This document shows, piece after piece, positions 8,814 through 17,468 of a DNA stretch of 64,000 nt. The stretch lies in NCBI RefSeq assembly GCF_900117315.1, contig NZ_LT630337.1:974664-1038663 (forward strand), read 5' to 3'. Origin of the DNA: Bacillus massilinigeriensis. GTDB lineage: Bacteria > Bacillota > Bacilli > Bacillales > Cytobacillaceae. How positions within the stretch are numbered: position 1 is the first letter of the stretch; each line of letters starts with the position of its first letter. The position numbers and the translations under genes are program-made. Below the pieces are notes generated by a model. It had not been told where the DNA came from. It searched no databases and saw only the letters and a program-made list of their open reading frames with translations.

Positions 8814-9077
8814 TTAATCATTTGTTTGGTTTACATCATCAACAATTGAACGTAAGTCGTTTTGGAATTGCTCAAGCTGTGCTCTTTGATGCTCAGAAGC
8901 AACCTCTAGCGCATTTTCTATTTGTTCAAATGCTTCATTTACTTCCTTTTGTAGATGCTTCAATTGGTGACCATAGCTTGCACTATCTCTAACTATTTCA
9001 TGGTAGAGTTCCTGTGCATCGTTTACCCCCTGCTGTGCAGCTTGAAATGCTTGTTGTTTATTTTTATGATATGGCAT
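8814..9077 (-). CDS. Small coiled-coil protein, possibly DUF2524-like
   Basis: An 87-residue, strongly helical, Gln/Glu-rich protein starting MPYHKNKQQAF. The ATG at 9077 is preferred because AAGGAG lies 8 bases upstream. The C-terminal part (ASEHQRAQLEQFQNDLRSI) resembles the helical pattern of B. subtilis YtzC (DUF2524), but the match is from memory and weak. There is no signal peptide, membrane segment or cysteine. It sits between sspO and sspP, so a spore-associated role is possible (inference). It is not recognised with certainty. Confidence 0.65.
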   Translation of the reverse strand: MPYHKNKQQAFQAAQQGVNDAQELYHEIVRDSASYGHQLKHLQKEVNEAFEQIENALEVASEHQRAQLEQFQNDLRSIVDDVNQTND

Positions 9078-9278
9078 TTTTTCCACTCCTTGAATTTTTC
9101 ATGCTATATGGATTATTAATGTTCTGTTTTTACCTTATTTTGATTATTTCACTTGAAATTATCTCCAGGGATCCATACCATATAGCTTTCTATGTGAGGT
9201 TAAATTGTCCAGAGCAGAAGAATAATATTCCGAATAAAAACAATAAATTCTCTCATCCTATAACTAGGAGGGGTGAAC

Positions 9279-9422
9279 ATGAATAAAAATGACAGCAAGG
9301 ATATGCGAAAAAATGCGCCAAAAGGACATAACCCTGGTCAACCAGAACCATTAAGCGGCTCACATAAGGTAAAGAATCGCAACCATACAAGACAGAAGAG
9401 TAAATCGCACCATGATATGTAA
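9279..9422 (+). CDS. sspP: Small acid-soluble spore protein P
   Basis: A 47-residue protein reading [20 protein letters not shown], then [19 protein letters not shown], nearly the B. subtilis SspP (CotL) sequence pattern. AGGAGGGGTG lies 4-5 bases before the ATG. It is a minor forespore protein. The gene is below common ORF size limits. Confidence 0.95.
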   Translation: MNKNDSKDMRKNAPKGHNPGQPEPLSGSHKVKNRNHTRQKSKSHHDM

Positions 9423-9462
9423 ATATTAGTATTTCCTAAATTACCATTTACTGCATGAAAAG

Positions 9463-9511
9463 GGGCTGTTCCACAAAGTAGTATCAAGCAATTAGTGGGA
9501 CAGCCTCAAGA
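9463..9511. terminator. selA/sspP shared terminator
   Basis: A 13-bp stem (GAGGCTGTCCCAC paired with GTGGAACAGCCCC, minus-strand reading) is followed by TTTTC on the minus strand, beyond the selA stop. It also lies downstream of sspP on the plus strand. Confidence 0.75.
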
Positions 9512-9544
9512 TATTTTATTATTTACAAATTTCTTCAAATTTTT

Positions 9545-10954
9545 TCAAACCATATGTACAAGGGCAGAAAGGATGAACTCTTCATCCTCTTCCGTTACCG
9601 TTCGTAAATCAAGGTATACACTCTCCTTTTGAACACGAACGATGATAGAAGGGTGAGATTCTTGTCTAAGCTTACGTGCCAATTCTTCTGCTGAATATCG
9701 TTTATGATTAAGCGAAATAATGGTAGAAGGAATGGCAACATCTGGCATCGTACCACCACCCACTTGACTTGTTCCATCAGCTAAATTAGTAATAAAAAGA
9801 TTGTTTAAGCTCTGAAGCTTTGCGGTGAACGCCTCCGCCCTAGTTTTAAGCTCTTCCTTTGTGATTAATATATCCCGAATGATAGGGATATTTTTCCGTC
9901 CTTCCTCTCCTTTCAAATAATCAATCAAGGTCCCCTCTAATGCCGCAAGAGTCATTTTATCAACCCTGACTACACGAGCAAGCTGATGTTTTTTAAGTTG
10001 GTCAATCAACGCTTTCTTTCCTGCAATTATGCCAGCCTGAGGTCCACCCAAAAGCTTATCCCCGCTGAAGGATACGATGTCTACTCCCATTTTTAATACA
10101 TCGCTCACTACCGGTTCTTCACCGATACCTAGCCTTTGAAAATCATATATTACTCCACTACCTAAATCCTCATAAAAAATAATGTGTTGATGCTTATTTG
10201 CTAGCTCTGCTAACTCTCTTGTACTAACTTGCTTCGTAAAACCAATCACTTTAAAATTACTCGTGTGTACTTTTAAGAGCATCGCTGTCTCTTCACTAAT
10301 CTTTTCTACATAGTCATGAAGGTGGGTCTTATTTGTTGTTCCAACCTCGATTAATTGTGCACCGCTTTCCTCCATGATGGATGATATGCGAAAGGAGCCT
10401 CCTATTTCGACCAGCTGTCCACGGGAAACAAGGACCTCCCTATTCTTAGCTAATGCACGGAGAACTAAGTACACAGCTGCAGCATTATTATTCACAACCA
10501 TTGCGGCTTCCGCCCCTGTCATATGTTTAATTAGAGACTCCACATGACTATGACGTGACCCTCTTTCCCCTTTTTCCAGCTCATATTCTAAATTCGAATA
10601 GTTCTTTGCCACTTCTATCACATGTTCTATGGCCTTCTCACTTAACCGTGCTCGTCCAAAATTCGTATGTAAAATCGTACCAGTTGCGTTAATTACTCTT
10701 TTTAAAGTAAAACTGAACTTTTTTTTAATGGAATCTTCTAATTGATTATATATGTATTCATTAAATTCCCCTGTACCAGGCATAGGTCCATTCCAATGTC
10801 GGTTATGAATAGACTCTCTAATTTGTTCGATAATTTTTTTCATCATTTCAGTCATTTGTTCAAGTTCGATTCCGTTGTCATTCATTAGCTCTTGAAATAC
10901 TTCATTTTTTTGCAACTCATGAATAGGTGGTATCTTCCTTAGAATCTTTTCCAT
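9545..10954 (-). CDS. selA: L-seryl-tRNA(Sec) selenium transferase
   Basis: A 469-residue PLP enzyme that converts seryl-tRNA(Sec) to selenocysteyl-tRNA(Sec) using selenophosphate. The PLP lysine is in SFSGDKLLGGPQAG, and the N-terminus (ATGTILHTNFGRARL) is typical SelA. The ATG at 10954 is chosen because GGGAGG lies 7 bases upstream; a start at 10969 would include that site. It stands close to selD, which supplies the selenium donor. selB and the tRNA(Sec) gene are not in the window. Confidence 0.96.
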   Translation of the reverse strand: MEKILRKIPPIHELQKNEVFQELMNDNGIELEQMTEMMKKIIEQIRESIHNRHWNGPMPGTGEFNEYIYNQLEDSIKKKFSFTLKRVINATGTILHTNFGRARLSEKAIEHVIEVAKNYSNLEYELEKGERGSRHSHVESLIKHMTGAEAAMVVNNNAAAVYLVLRALAKNREVLVSRGQLVEIGGSFRISSIMEESGAQLIEVGTTNKTHLHDYVEKISEETAMLLKVHTSNFKVIGFTKQVSTRELAELANKHQHIIFYEDLGSGVIYDFQRLGIGEEPVVSDVLKMGVDIVSFSGDKLLGGPQAGIIAGKKALIDQLKKHQLARVVRVDKMTLAALEGTLIDYLKGEEGRKNIPIIRDILITKEELKTRAEAFTAKLQSLNNLFITNLADGTSQVGGGTMPDVAIPSTIISLNHKRYSAEELARKLRQESHPSIIVRVQKESVYLDLRTVTEEDEEFILSALVHMV

Positions 10955-11064
10955 TATAAGGCCTCCCAAATATGCTCGTGATAATTATACACTTATCACA
11001 TTTTAAAAAGAAATGAATACAAATGATAAGAGTATTTTAGGATATAAAAAATGGAGGCATATTT

Positions 11065-11448
11065 ATGTCTAATTGGGATGAATCTTTTGATAGCATGAAA
11101 ATTGAGAAATGGTTAGAAACTTATTTCCTCGATCCTTTAACGAGCTATCTCGACCAACATACATTTCGAATTGATATATATGAAACAGAGGAAGACTATA
11201 TTTTAGAGGCATTATTGTCTGAATTTACAATTTCATCTATCACTGTTTTTCTTAATGGATGCCAAATTTCCATTTCCGTTGACCATGAAGGAAAAAATAC
11301 TTCTCGAAGTGTTGTGTTTCCTAATAAGGTTACAGGGCAAAGTGTGAGTGCAACTTTTTCAAATGGTATATTAGAAGTCTTTATTCCTAAATACAAAATA
11401 GTTCCAACAAACAGGAACCGTTATATTAATGTAAAATATAAAAAATAA
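11065..11448 (+). CDS. Hsp20/alpha-crystallin-like protein (CotM-like)
   Basis: A 127-residue protein with an alpha-crystallin-like core: FRIDIYETEEDYILEALL, then SVVFPNKVTGQSVSATF and a final GILEVFIPKYK, equivalent to the GVL-type end of small heat-shock proteins. The N-terminal arm is short and the C-terminal IXI motif is absent. B. subtilis CotM, a spore coat protein encoded near sspP, has the same fold and the same RIDIYETEE opening, so a coat role is possible. It lies between divergent selA and the co-directional selD. GGAGG precedes the ATG. Confidence 0.72.
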   Translation: MSNWDESFDSMKIEKWLETYFLDPLTSYLDQHTFRIDIYETEEDYILEALLSEFTISSITVFLNGCQISISVDHEGKNTSRSVVFPNKVTGQSVSATFSNGILEVFIPKYKIVPTNRNRYINVKYKK

Positions 11449-11514
11449 CAAATAATACTGTCTATGTGAAATTCCTAACGATTCAAGTTATACTGGTAAC
11501 AGGAGGTGGATAAG

Positions 11515-12570
11515 ATGAGTGAACAAGAAAAAATTCGCCTAACTTCTTTGTCTACAAAAGCTGGCTGAGGCTGCAAAATTGGTCCTGAGGACTTGATGCA
11601 AGTTTTGCGTCTATTACCAAAGCAAGATCCTGTACCAGAACTACTTGTCGGCCATGAGACTTCCGATGATGCAGGTGTATTTCAGCTAACAGATACTATT
11701 GCTCTTATCCAAACGATAGACTATTTCACACCAATTGTTGATGATCCATATATGTTTGGGCAAATTGCTGCTGCAAATGCCTTAAGTGATGTATATGCAA
11801 TGGGTGGAATTCCAAAGACCGTCATGAATATTGTCGGCTATCCTGTAAAAAAATTAGGAGCAGAAATGCTTTCAGAAATATTGCGCGGTGCAGCTGACAA
11901 GGTAAAAGAAGCGGGAGCTGTTACCGTCGGTGGACATTCCGTTGATGACCAGGAACCGAAGTTTGGCCTATCTTGTACGGGTATCGTTCACCCTGATAAG
12001 GTGTGGAAAAATGTTGGTGCTAAACCAGGGGATGTATTAGTTTTAACTAAACCAATTGGTGTAGGGATTATGACGACAGGAATCAAACGTTGCGCTGTTA
12101 CTGAGGAACAGGAACAAAAAGTAACAGAAGTGATGGCTTTGTTAAATAAGTCTGCTGCTGAGGCACTGTTCTCCTATTCCCCACATGCGGTTACCGATGT
12201 AACAGGCTTTGGCTTATTAGGTCATGGAAGTGAAATGGCACGTGGAAGTCATGTTAGTTTAGAAATTTATTTGAATCAGGTTCCTGTTTTAGAAGGTACA
12301 TGGGAATTAGCGAAACAAGGGATTGTACCTGGTGGAACCAAATCAAATCATAAATGGCTTGAAAAGGATGTCTTATATGAGGATATCTCTTTAGAAGAGC
12401 AGCTTGTCCTTTGTGATGCTATTACTTCAGGTGGACTGTTGGTTGCTTTACCTGAAAATGAGGCTGAAAAATACTTAGCAGATACTAAACAGATAGGATT
12501 ATTGGAAAGCTCCATAATTGGACGAGTAGTGGAACAAAAGGATTACTTAATCGATGTAAAACGAGGCTAG
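11515..12570 (+). CDS. selD: Selenide, water dikinase (selenoprotein SelD, TGA = Sec)
   Basis: A 351-residue enzyme making selenophosphate from selenide and ATP. Translation from ATG 11515, preceded by AGGAGGTGG, reads MSEQEKIRLTSLSTKAG, then TGA at 11566-11568, then GCKIGPEDL, with no other stop before 12570. The TGA sits exactly where E. coli SelD has catalytic Cys17 in AGCGCK, so it is read as selenocysteine (residue 18). The downstream part has the SelD motifs DDAGVF, NALSDVYAMGG, GGHSVDDQEPKFG and VTDVTGFGLLGH. A standard gene caller would start at 11593 or later and lose the active site. Confidence 0.95.
11573..11608 (+). promoter_or_regulatory. Candidate bacterial SECIS element in selD
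   Basis: Directly after the TGA, GCAAAA (11573-11578) can pair with TTTTGC (11603-11608), enclosing a GTCC-TGA-GGAC hairpin at 11582-11592. The apical G at 11587 is 19 bases past the TGA, within the range used by SelB-bound elements. This was judged by eye and no folding was computed. Confidence 0.5.
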
Positions 12571-12591
12571 AAGATAGCCTCGTTTTTTTGC
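12561..12591 (+). terminator. selD terminator
   Basis: A 9-bp stem ACGAGGCTA / TAGCCTCGT with a short loop, followed by seven T. The selD stop codon lies at the end of the first arm. Confidence 0.9.
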
Positions 12592-12624
12592 TTAATAGAA
12601 TGATTTGAACATATAAAAGGTTGA

Positions 12625-13566
12625 TTAACTATTCTTGATATTTTTTAGCATATCGTCTGTCATTCTTTCTAAATCAAACTTTGGTTTAAACCCCCACTCT
12701 TCCCTAGCTGCCGAGGCATCGATAGAATTCGGCCAACTTTCTGCTATCTTCTGACGAACAGGATCCACCTCATATTTTATAAGAAACCCTGGGATATACT
12801 TTCTAATTTCTGTGGCAATAACTTCAGGTTCAATACTCATTGCGGTGACATTGTAGGAATTGCGATGCAATAACCTTGTTGAATCTGACTCCATTAAGTC
12901 AATAATTGCCTGTATAGCATCAGGCATATACATCATATCCATGAAGGTATTTTTATCAATATATGAAGTGTATTCCCCATTTCTAACAGCTTCAAAGTAG
13001 ATTTCAACGGCATAATCCGTTGTTCCACCACCTGGAGGAGTCCGATATGAAATGAGTCCAGGGAATCGTAATCCTCTCGTATCCACCCCATATCGATGGT
13101 AATAATAATCACAAAGTAGCTCTCCCGCTACTTTATTGATTCCATACATCGTGGTTGGACGCTGAACGGTCACTTGAGGTGTATTATTTTTTGGTGTACT
13201 ATGGCCAAATGCGCCAATGGAACTTGGTGTGAAAAATAGTGCACCAACCTCACGTGCCGTTTCCAAGGCATTCAACAAGCCACCCATATTTAAATTCCAA
13301 GCAAACAATGGATTTTTTTCTGCAGTTGCTGATAATAATGATGCTAAGTGGATAATTGAATCGATTTGATATTTCTTCGCGAGTTCAATCATTCGGGTCC
13401 CATCCATGACATCTAAAATCTCAAAATAACCTGATTGTGCAATCTCTATTGAATCCCTTCGAATGTCGGTTGCCACCACATGATCTATGCCATAGATTTC
13501 ACGTAGCTTTAAGGTTAACTCTGATCCAATTTGCCCCAGAGCACCAGTGATTAGTATACGCTTCAT
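12625..13566 (-). CDS. tdh: SDR-type L-threonine 3-dehydrogenase
   Basis: A 313-residue extended short-chain dehydrogenase: NAD-binding [12 protein letters not shown] at the N-terminus, a TPSSIGAFG strand, and the YGINK catalytic pair in [21 protein letters not shown] and DMMYMPDAI are typical of the mammalian-like threonine dehydrogenase group. It oxidises L-threonine to 2-amino-3-oxobutyrate, the substrate of the Kbl enzyme encoded just upstream in the same direction. B. subtilis instead uses an unrelated zinc-dependent Tdh. The second of two adjacent ATGs is taken as start for better spacing from GGGGG. Confidence 0.9.
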   Translation of the reverse strand: MKRILITGALGQIGSELTLKLREIYGIDHVVATDIRRDSIEIAQSGYFEILDVMDGTRMIELAKKYQIDSIIHLASLLSATAEKNPLFAWNLNMGGLLNALETAREVGALFFTPSSIGAFGHSTPKNNTPQVTVQRPTTMYGINKVAGELLCDYYYHRYGVDTRGLRFPGLISYRTPPGGGTTDYAVEIYFEAVRNGEYTSYIDKNTFMDMMYMPDAIQAIIDLMESDSTRLLHRNSYNVTAMSIEPEVIATEIRKYIPGFLIKYEVDPVRQKIAESWPNSIDASAAREEWGFKPKFDLERMTDDMLKNIKNS

Positions 13567-13655
13567 CATAATCCCCCAAGTACAACCTGGGAATTGGACA
13601 ATATTTATCCTCTCCCCTAAATATCGTTATACTTTATAGATATTATAATAATGTA

Positions 13656-14843
13656 TTAAATGACCCCTATTTCTTTCCCAACTTTTTCATAAATGGCTAT
13701 GGCTTGATCTAGCATAGCCGTTGTATGTGCAGCAGTAGGCATATTACGAACTCTTCCCGTTCCACTTGGAACTGTAGGGAATACAATCGCTTTTGCGTAT
13801 ACTCCCTCTTCGTATAAGCGCTTGCTGAATTCTTGAGTCTTTACTTCATCGCCTATGATGCAAGGAGTAATAGGGGTTTGACTTTTTCCGACATCAAATC
13901 CTAGAGCCGACAAACCTTTTTTCAAGTAATCGGCGTTTTCCCATAACCGTTCATTTAACTCGGTGCTATCCATTAGAATATCAAGGGAACAAATGCTTGC
14001 TGCAACGTCTGCAGGTGTCAAGGCGGTGGAGAAAAGAAATGGTCGGCTTCTTACCTTCAACCAATCAATCAGTTCCTTCTTCCCAGCGACATAGCCACCA
14101 ACCACTCCTATTGCTTTAGAAAGAGTGCCAATTTGGAAGTCTATTTTTTCAGATAAACCAAAGTGCTTAACCGTTCCAGCTCCCTTTCCGAGGACACCTG
14201 AACCATGAGCATCATCTACATAGGTGACTAAATCAAATTGTTCAGCTATTTGAACGATTTCCGGTAGTTTTGCAATATCTCCATCCATTGAAAATACCCC
14301 ATCAGTAATGACCATTACCTTATTATATTGACCGGACTCTGTTACTTCCTTTGCCTTCCTTCCTAAATCATCCATATCAGAATGTTTATAACGGATAATC
14401 TTTGACTTTGATAATCGACATCCATCAATAATTGATGCATGGTTTAATTCATCTGAAAGAATGGCATCATTTTGATCCATCACAGCAGAAATTGCCGCCA
14501 TATTGCAGTTAAAACCAGATTGATAGGCGATCGCCGCTTCCGTATGCTTAAATAAAGCTAATTTTTCCTCTAATTGAACATGAAGCTTTAATGTGCCATT
14601 AATAGTTCGAACGGCACCTGAACCAACCCCATATTGTATAATCGCCTTCGTTGCCGCTTTCTTTAATCTTTCATCAGTTGCTAAACCTAAATAATTATTG
14701 GAAGATAGATTGATTAGTTGTTTTCCTTGTATTGTAATTATAGGTCCATTTGGGCCTTCGAGAGAATCAATGACATTGTACAGTCCTCTACCTTTTAAAT
14801 CCTCTAGATTTTTCTTTAAAAACACATCTAATTTATTGGACAT
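13656..14843 (-). CDS. kbl: Glycine C-acetyltransferase (2-amino-3-ketobutyrate CoA ligase)
   Basis: A 395-residue alpha-oxoamine synthase that cleaves 2-amino-3-oxobutyrate with CoA to glycine and acetyl-CoA. Visible motifs are [21 protein letters not shown] and the PLP-lysine region [15 protein letters not shown] 14843 gives the usual MSNKLDVF N-terminus and has GGGGG 7 bases upstream; frames starting at 14879 would be unusually long. Kbl and Tdh form a two-gene operon, 89 bases apart, for threonine catabolism. Confidence 0.95.
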   Translation of the reverse strand: MSNKLDVFLKKNLEDLKGRGLYNVIDSLEGPNGPIITIQGKQLINLSSNNYLGLATDERLKKAATKAIIQYGVGSGAVRTINGTLKLHVQLEEKLALFKHTEAAIAYQSGFNCNMAAISAVMDQNDAILSDELNHASIIDGCRLSKSKIIRYKHSDMDDLGRKAKEVTESGQYNKVMVITDGVFSMDGDIAKLPEIVQIAEQFDLVTYVDDAHGSGVLGKGAGTVKHFGLSEKIDFQIGTLSKAIGVVGGYVAGKKELIDWLKVRSRPFLFSTALTPADVAASICSLDILMDSTELNERLWENADYLKKGLSALGFDVGKSQTPITPCIIGDEVKTQEFSKRLYEEGVYAKAIVFPTVPSGTGRVRNMPTAAHTTAMLDQAIAIYEKVGKEIGVI

Positions 14844-15061
14844 AATCCTTCCCCCATCCATCACATTACTAACTCCCATAAATTTCGAAATAACTTAGGA
14901 AAATCTATCTTCTTTTGTATCTTCAACCATTTTATTCATGAGCAGCAGCAAAAAACACTATAACAGACTCTCTCTTACAACCTATCATAATTTTTTTCTT
15001 TCCCTTTTCACTGGTTTATTCTACACTAAGTTTACTAGATTTTTACATTGGAGGGAAAGAT

Positions 15062-15595
15062 ATGAGACAACAAGATTTAGAATGGAATGTTCAAACTGAA
15101 ATTGAGGATTTTTTATCAAAGGCGAAAACAGGTTATCTTGGGTTATCGGACGAAAATCAACCTTATGTGGTTCCGTTAAATTTTATTTGGACGAACAGTA
15201 CGATTTATTTTCATGGAGCAGCTAAAGGCAGAAAAATGGATCTCATACAAAATAATAATCATGCATGCTTTACGGTTAGTGAGGATTTAGGAACGATGTC
15301 GAATCCAATCCCTGCAAAAACGGATACTGCTTATAAAAGTGTGATGGTTTTTGGGAAAGTGGAAATAGTAAAGAATTTAGAGGAAGCAACAAAAGCCATG
15401 CAGCTCCTTCTAGACAAATATGTTCCTGGTTATTATCAACAGCCTTTATCTAAAACACATGTCGAAAAATACCGCTCTTCTCTTGGAAGTAGAACATGTG
15501 TGTTAAAAATCAATATAGAGAGGTTAACTGCAAAGAAAAATGACCTAGATACAGCTACTATTTTTTATCCTGGAAAAACTGTTCAGAAGGATTAA
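15062..15595 (+). CDS. Pyridoxamine 5'-phosphate oxidase-related flavin protein
   Basis: A 177-residue split-barrel protein of the PNPOx-like / NimA-like family. GYLGLSDENQPYVVPLNFIW and FHGAAKGRKMDLIQ are the strands that usually bind FMN, and the VMVFGKVEIV strand follows. Members are cytoplasmic FMN or F420 oxidoreductases; the NimA-like ones reduce nitroimidazoles, but the substrate here is unknown. GGAGGGAAAG precedes the ATG. It appears to be a single-gene unit, divergent from kbl. Confidence 0.8.
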   Translation: MRQQDLEWNVQTEIEDFLSKAKTGYLGLSDENQPYVVPLNFIWTNSTIYFHGAAKGRKMDLIQNNNHACFTVSEDLGTMSNPIPAKTDTAYKSVMVFGKVEIVKNLEEATKAMQLLLDKYVPGYYQQPLSKTHVEKYRSSLGSRTCVLKINIERLTAKKNDLDTATIFYPGKTVQKD

Positions 15596-15827
15596 TCTTA
15601 CGAGTGAAGGGACATTTCTTCCTTATATTACAGCAAAAGGTTAATCAAGACATTCCATTTTTTTGAGTTGCTTTTTTTAGCGAGAAGGTTACTGAAACTT
15701 TACTACATGCCTCTATTTGTACACATTGGAAGCAGATGATTATCTATTCTGTTTTTTTGGAAATAGGAGTATTTTTTTACCCTATTTACAAACAATACCA
15801 ATACAGTACAAATGCGGAGGGACCCAT

Positions 15828-16796
15828 ATGAAAAAGTTTATCTTTTCAGTACTAGCTCTTTTCCTACTCTTCCCTTTATTCACAACGAGCGCACTCGCAG
15901 CCGTTTCAGAGCAAGAGGCCAATGAAGTGTTAGCGGAAAAAGGTTGGGAACGAGATAAATTTAATCAATTTCTCGATTATTATGAATTATCATTAGAAGA
16001 CTTTGATTCTAAGGAAGATTTAAGCACAACCCTTGGCACTCCAATTAATGAGAAGAATCTCAATCGATTATTAGCGGATTATGGTTTTACACGAAAAGAC
16101 CTAGACCAATTGCTTGGTGAATTTGGAATGACTGTTGATGATCACTGGTCCATAGAAGAACTTGATGCATCTATTGAATTCTACATAAATAACCAGGAGG
16201 ACATTGATGAATTAGAGGATTTTATCAAGGCAATCGGAATTACAGATGAAGAAGGAGAAAGGCTCTTTAGTCATTTCGAGAAATTAGACCAATTGAAGCT
16301 TGAAGAGGAAATGGAAAAAATCGGTTCAAGACTTGAATCATTAATCATGCTTGACCCCGAAGCAGAGTTAACCAAAAAACAAATAGATGAAGTCATATCT
16401 GTCTGGGAAGACATCATGAAGATTGTAAATCTAAACCCTAAATTCTATTTAGTTGACGGCTCAACGAAGATACCTGTTTCCTTTCATACATTAGCGACCA
16501 TGGAGGAATTCAACCATGACGCAATATATGTTCAGCTTTATGATATGAATGGCAAAATGCTTTTAGATATGCAAGTTTCTGCTGAGATGCTTTCAAGTGA
16601 CTTTATCATTAATGCTGGAGGAAAGATAGCTGATATCGGTGAACTTGCTGGTGAATTAACAAAGCTTAGACATGGAAGTCTTCCTGATACTGCTTCACCA
16701 TACGGATTATATCTGTTCATTGGAATGATCTGTTTCTTATGTGGAGCTAGTATGATGGTATTTAGAAAGCATAGGATGAAACAACCTGAATGCTAA
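15828..16796 (+). CDS. Acidic surface protein with LPXTA sorting signal
   Basis: A 322-residue protein, starting at ATG 15828 after CGGAGGGA. It has a Sec signal peptide (FIFSVLALFLLFPLFTTSALA), a strongly acidic helical body with repeated LDxLLxEFG-like turns (residues ~30-180), a beta-like region, and a C-terminal sorting signal: LPDTA near residue 285, a hydrophobic helix and an RKHRMK tail. This matches the processed acidic surface protein family whose LPXTA motif is cut by a dedicated class D sortase, encoded next and overlapping by 7 bases. It is probably attached to the cell or spore envelope. Its function is unknown. Confidence 0.82.
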   Translation: MKKFIFSVLALFLLFPLFTTSALAAVSEQEANEVLAEKGWERDKFNQFLDYYELSLEDFDSKEDLSTTLGTPINEKNLNRLLADYGFTRKDLDQLLGEFGMTVDDHWSIEELDASIEFYINNQEDIDELEDFIKAIGITDEEGERLFSHFEKLDQLKLEEEMEKIGSRLESLIMLDPEAELTKKQIDEVISVWEDIMKIVNLNPKFYLVDGSTKIPVSFHTLATMEEFNHDAIYVQLYDMNGKMLLDMQVSAEMLSSDFIINAGGKIADIGELAGELTKLRHGSLPDTASPYGLYLFIGMICFLCGASMMVFRKHRMKQPEC

Positions 16797-17401
16797 AGAA
16801 CCTTTTACAAAAATACAGTCCATCTTTTTTCATGGGGATTGGGATCATTCTCATATTCATAAATAGCATTCCTTTCCTTCAAAGCTTTCAAGCCATTGAA
16901 AAGGGGTCAAGACATGAAACTGTTCAATTAAATAGTCAATTGAACATAACGGGTCTAGATAAAATTCATCAAGTATACTCAAAGAAATTGAAAAAAGGAG
17001 AAAAGATTGGAGAGCTAACAATACCAAGGCTTAATGAGACCTACCCGATATATGAAGGAACGTCAAGTGACATATTAAAAAAAGGAGTGGGACATTATTC
17101 AAGAAGTGCACTCCCTGGTGAAGCAAATAACTCCATCCTTTCAGGTCATAGGGATACCTTTTTTAAAGGTCTTGAAGAATTAAAGAAATTTGACGAATTA
17201 ATTGTTAAAACGAACGCAGGTAGTTTCCTATATAAAATAAAAAAGATTCGAATTGTAGATGACGAGGATCAAACTGTAATCACTCCAAAGCCAAAAGCGA
17301 CTCTAACTGTCACTACCTGTTACCCCTTTTATTTTATTGGGAATGCTCCTAAACGATATATTTTAGTGGCGGATTTAATAACATCTAATCTAAGTCATTG
17401 A
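16790..17401 (+). CDS. Class D sortase
   Basis: A 203-residue membrane-anchored transpeptidase: an N-terminal hydrophobic anchor (residues ~12-32), then the sortase barrel with IPRLNETYPIYEG, the catalytic His120 in LSGHRDT, Cys177 in TVTTCYPF and Arg189 in APKRYIL. The TVTTCYPF context is typical of class D. It overlaps the LPXTA protein gene by 7 bases, so that protein is almost certainly its substrate. The pair forms a closed operon ending in a strong terminator. Confidence 0.93.
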   Translation: MLKNLLQKYSPSFFMGIGIILIFINSIPFLQSFQAIEKGSRHETVQLNSQLNITGLDKIHQVYSKKLKKGEKIGELTIPRLNETYPIYEGTSSDILKKGVGHYSRSALPGEANNSILSGHRDTFFKGLEELKKFDELIVKTNAGSFLYKIKKIRIVDDEDQTVITPKPKATLTVTTCYPFYFIGNAPKRYILVADLITSNLSH

Positions 17402-17459
17402 AAAAGGGATTTGAAGAACGTCCTCTATTATTAGAGGATTCCTCTTCAAGTCCCTTTTC
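17402..17459 (+). terminator. Terminator after the sortase operon
   Basis: A long stem, AAAAGGGA-TTGAAGA pairing with TCTTCAA-TCCCTTTT, with an inner CCTCTA/TAGAGG hairpin. It is T-rich on the plus strand and also serves the convergent ABC genes. Confidence 0.85.
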
Positions 17460-17468
17460 TTCACCTGA

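Noticed and set aside
11593-12570. selD starting at the first ATG after the TGA
   Set aside because: This would drop the catalytic motif. There is no ribosome site there, while AGGAGGTGG precedes ATG 11515.
14844-15061. Glycine riboswitch before kbl
   Set aside because: No paired aptamer-like helices or terminator are visible in the 218-base gap.
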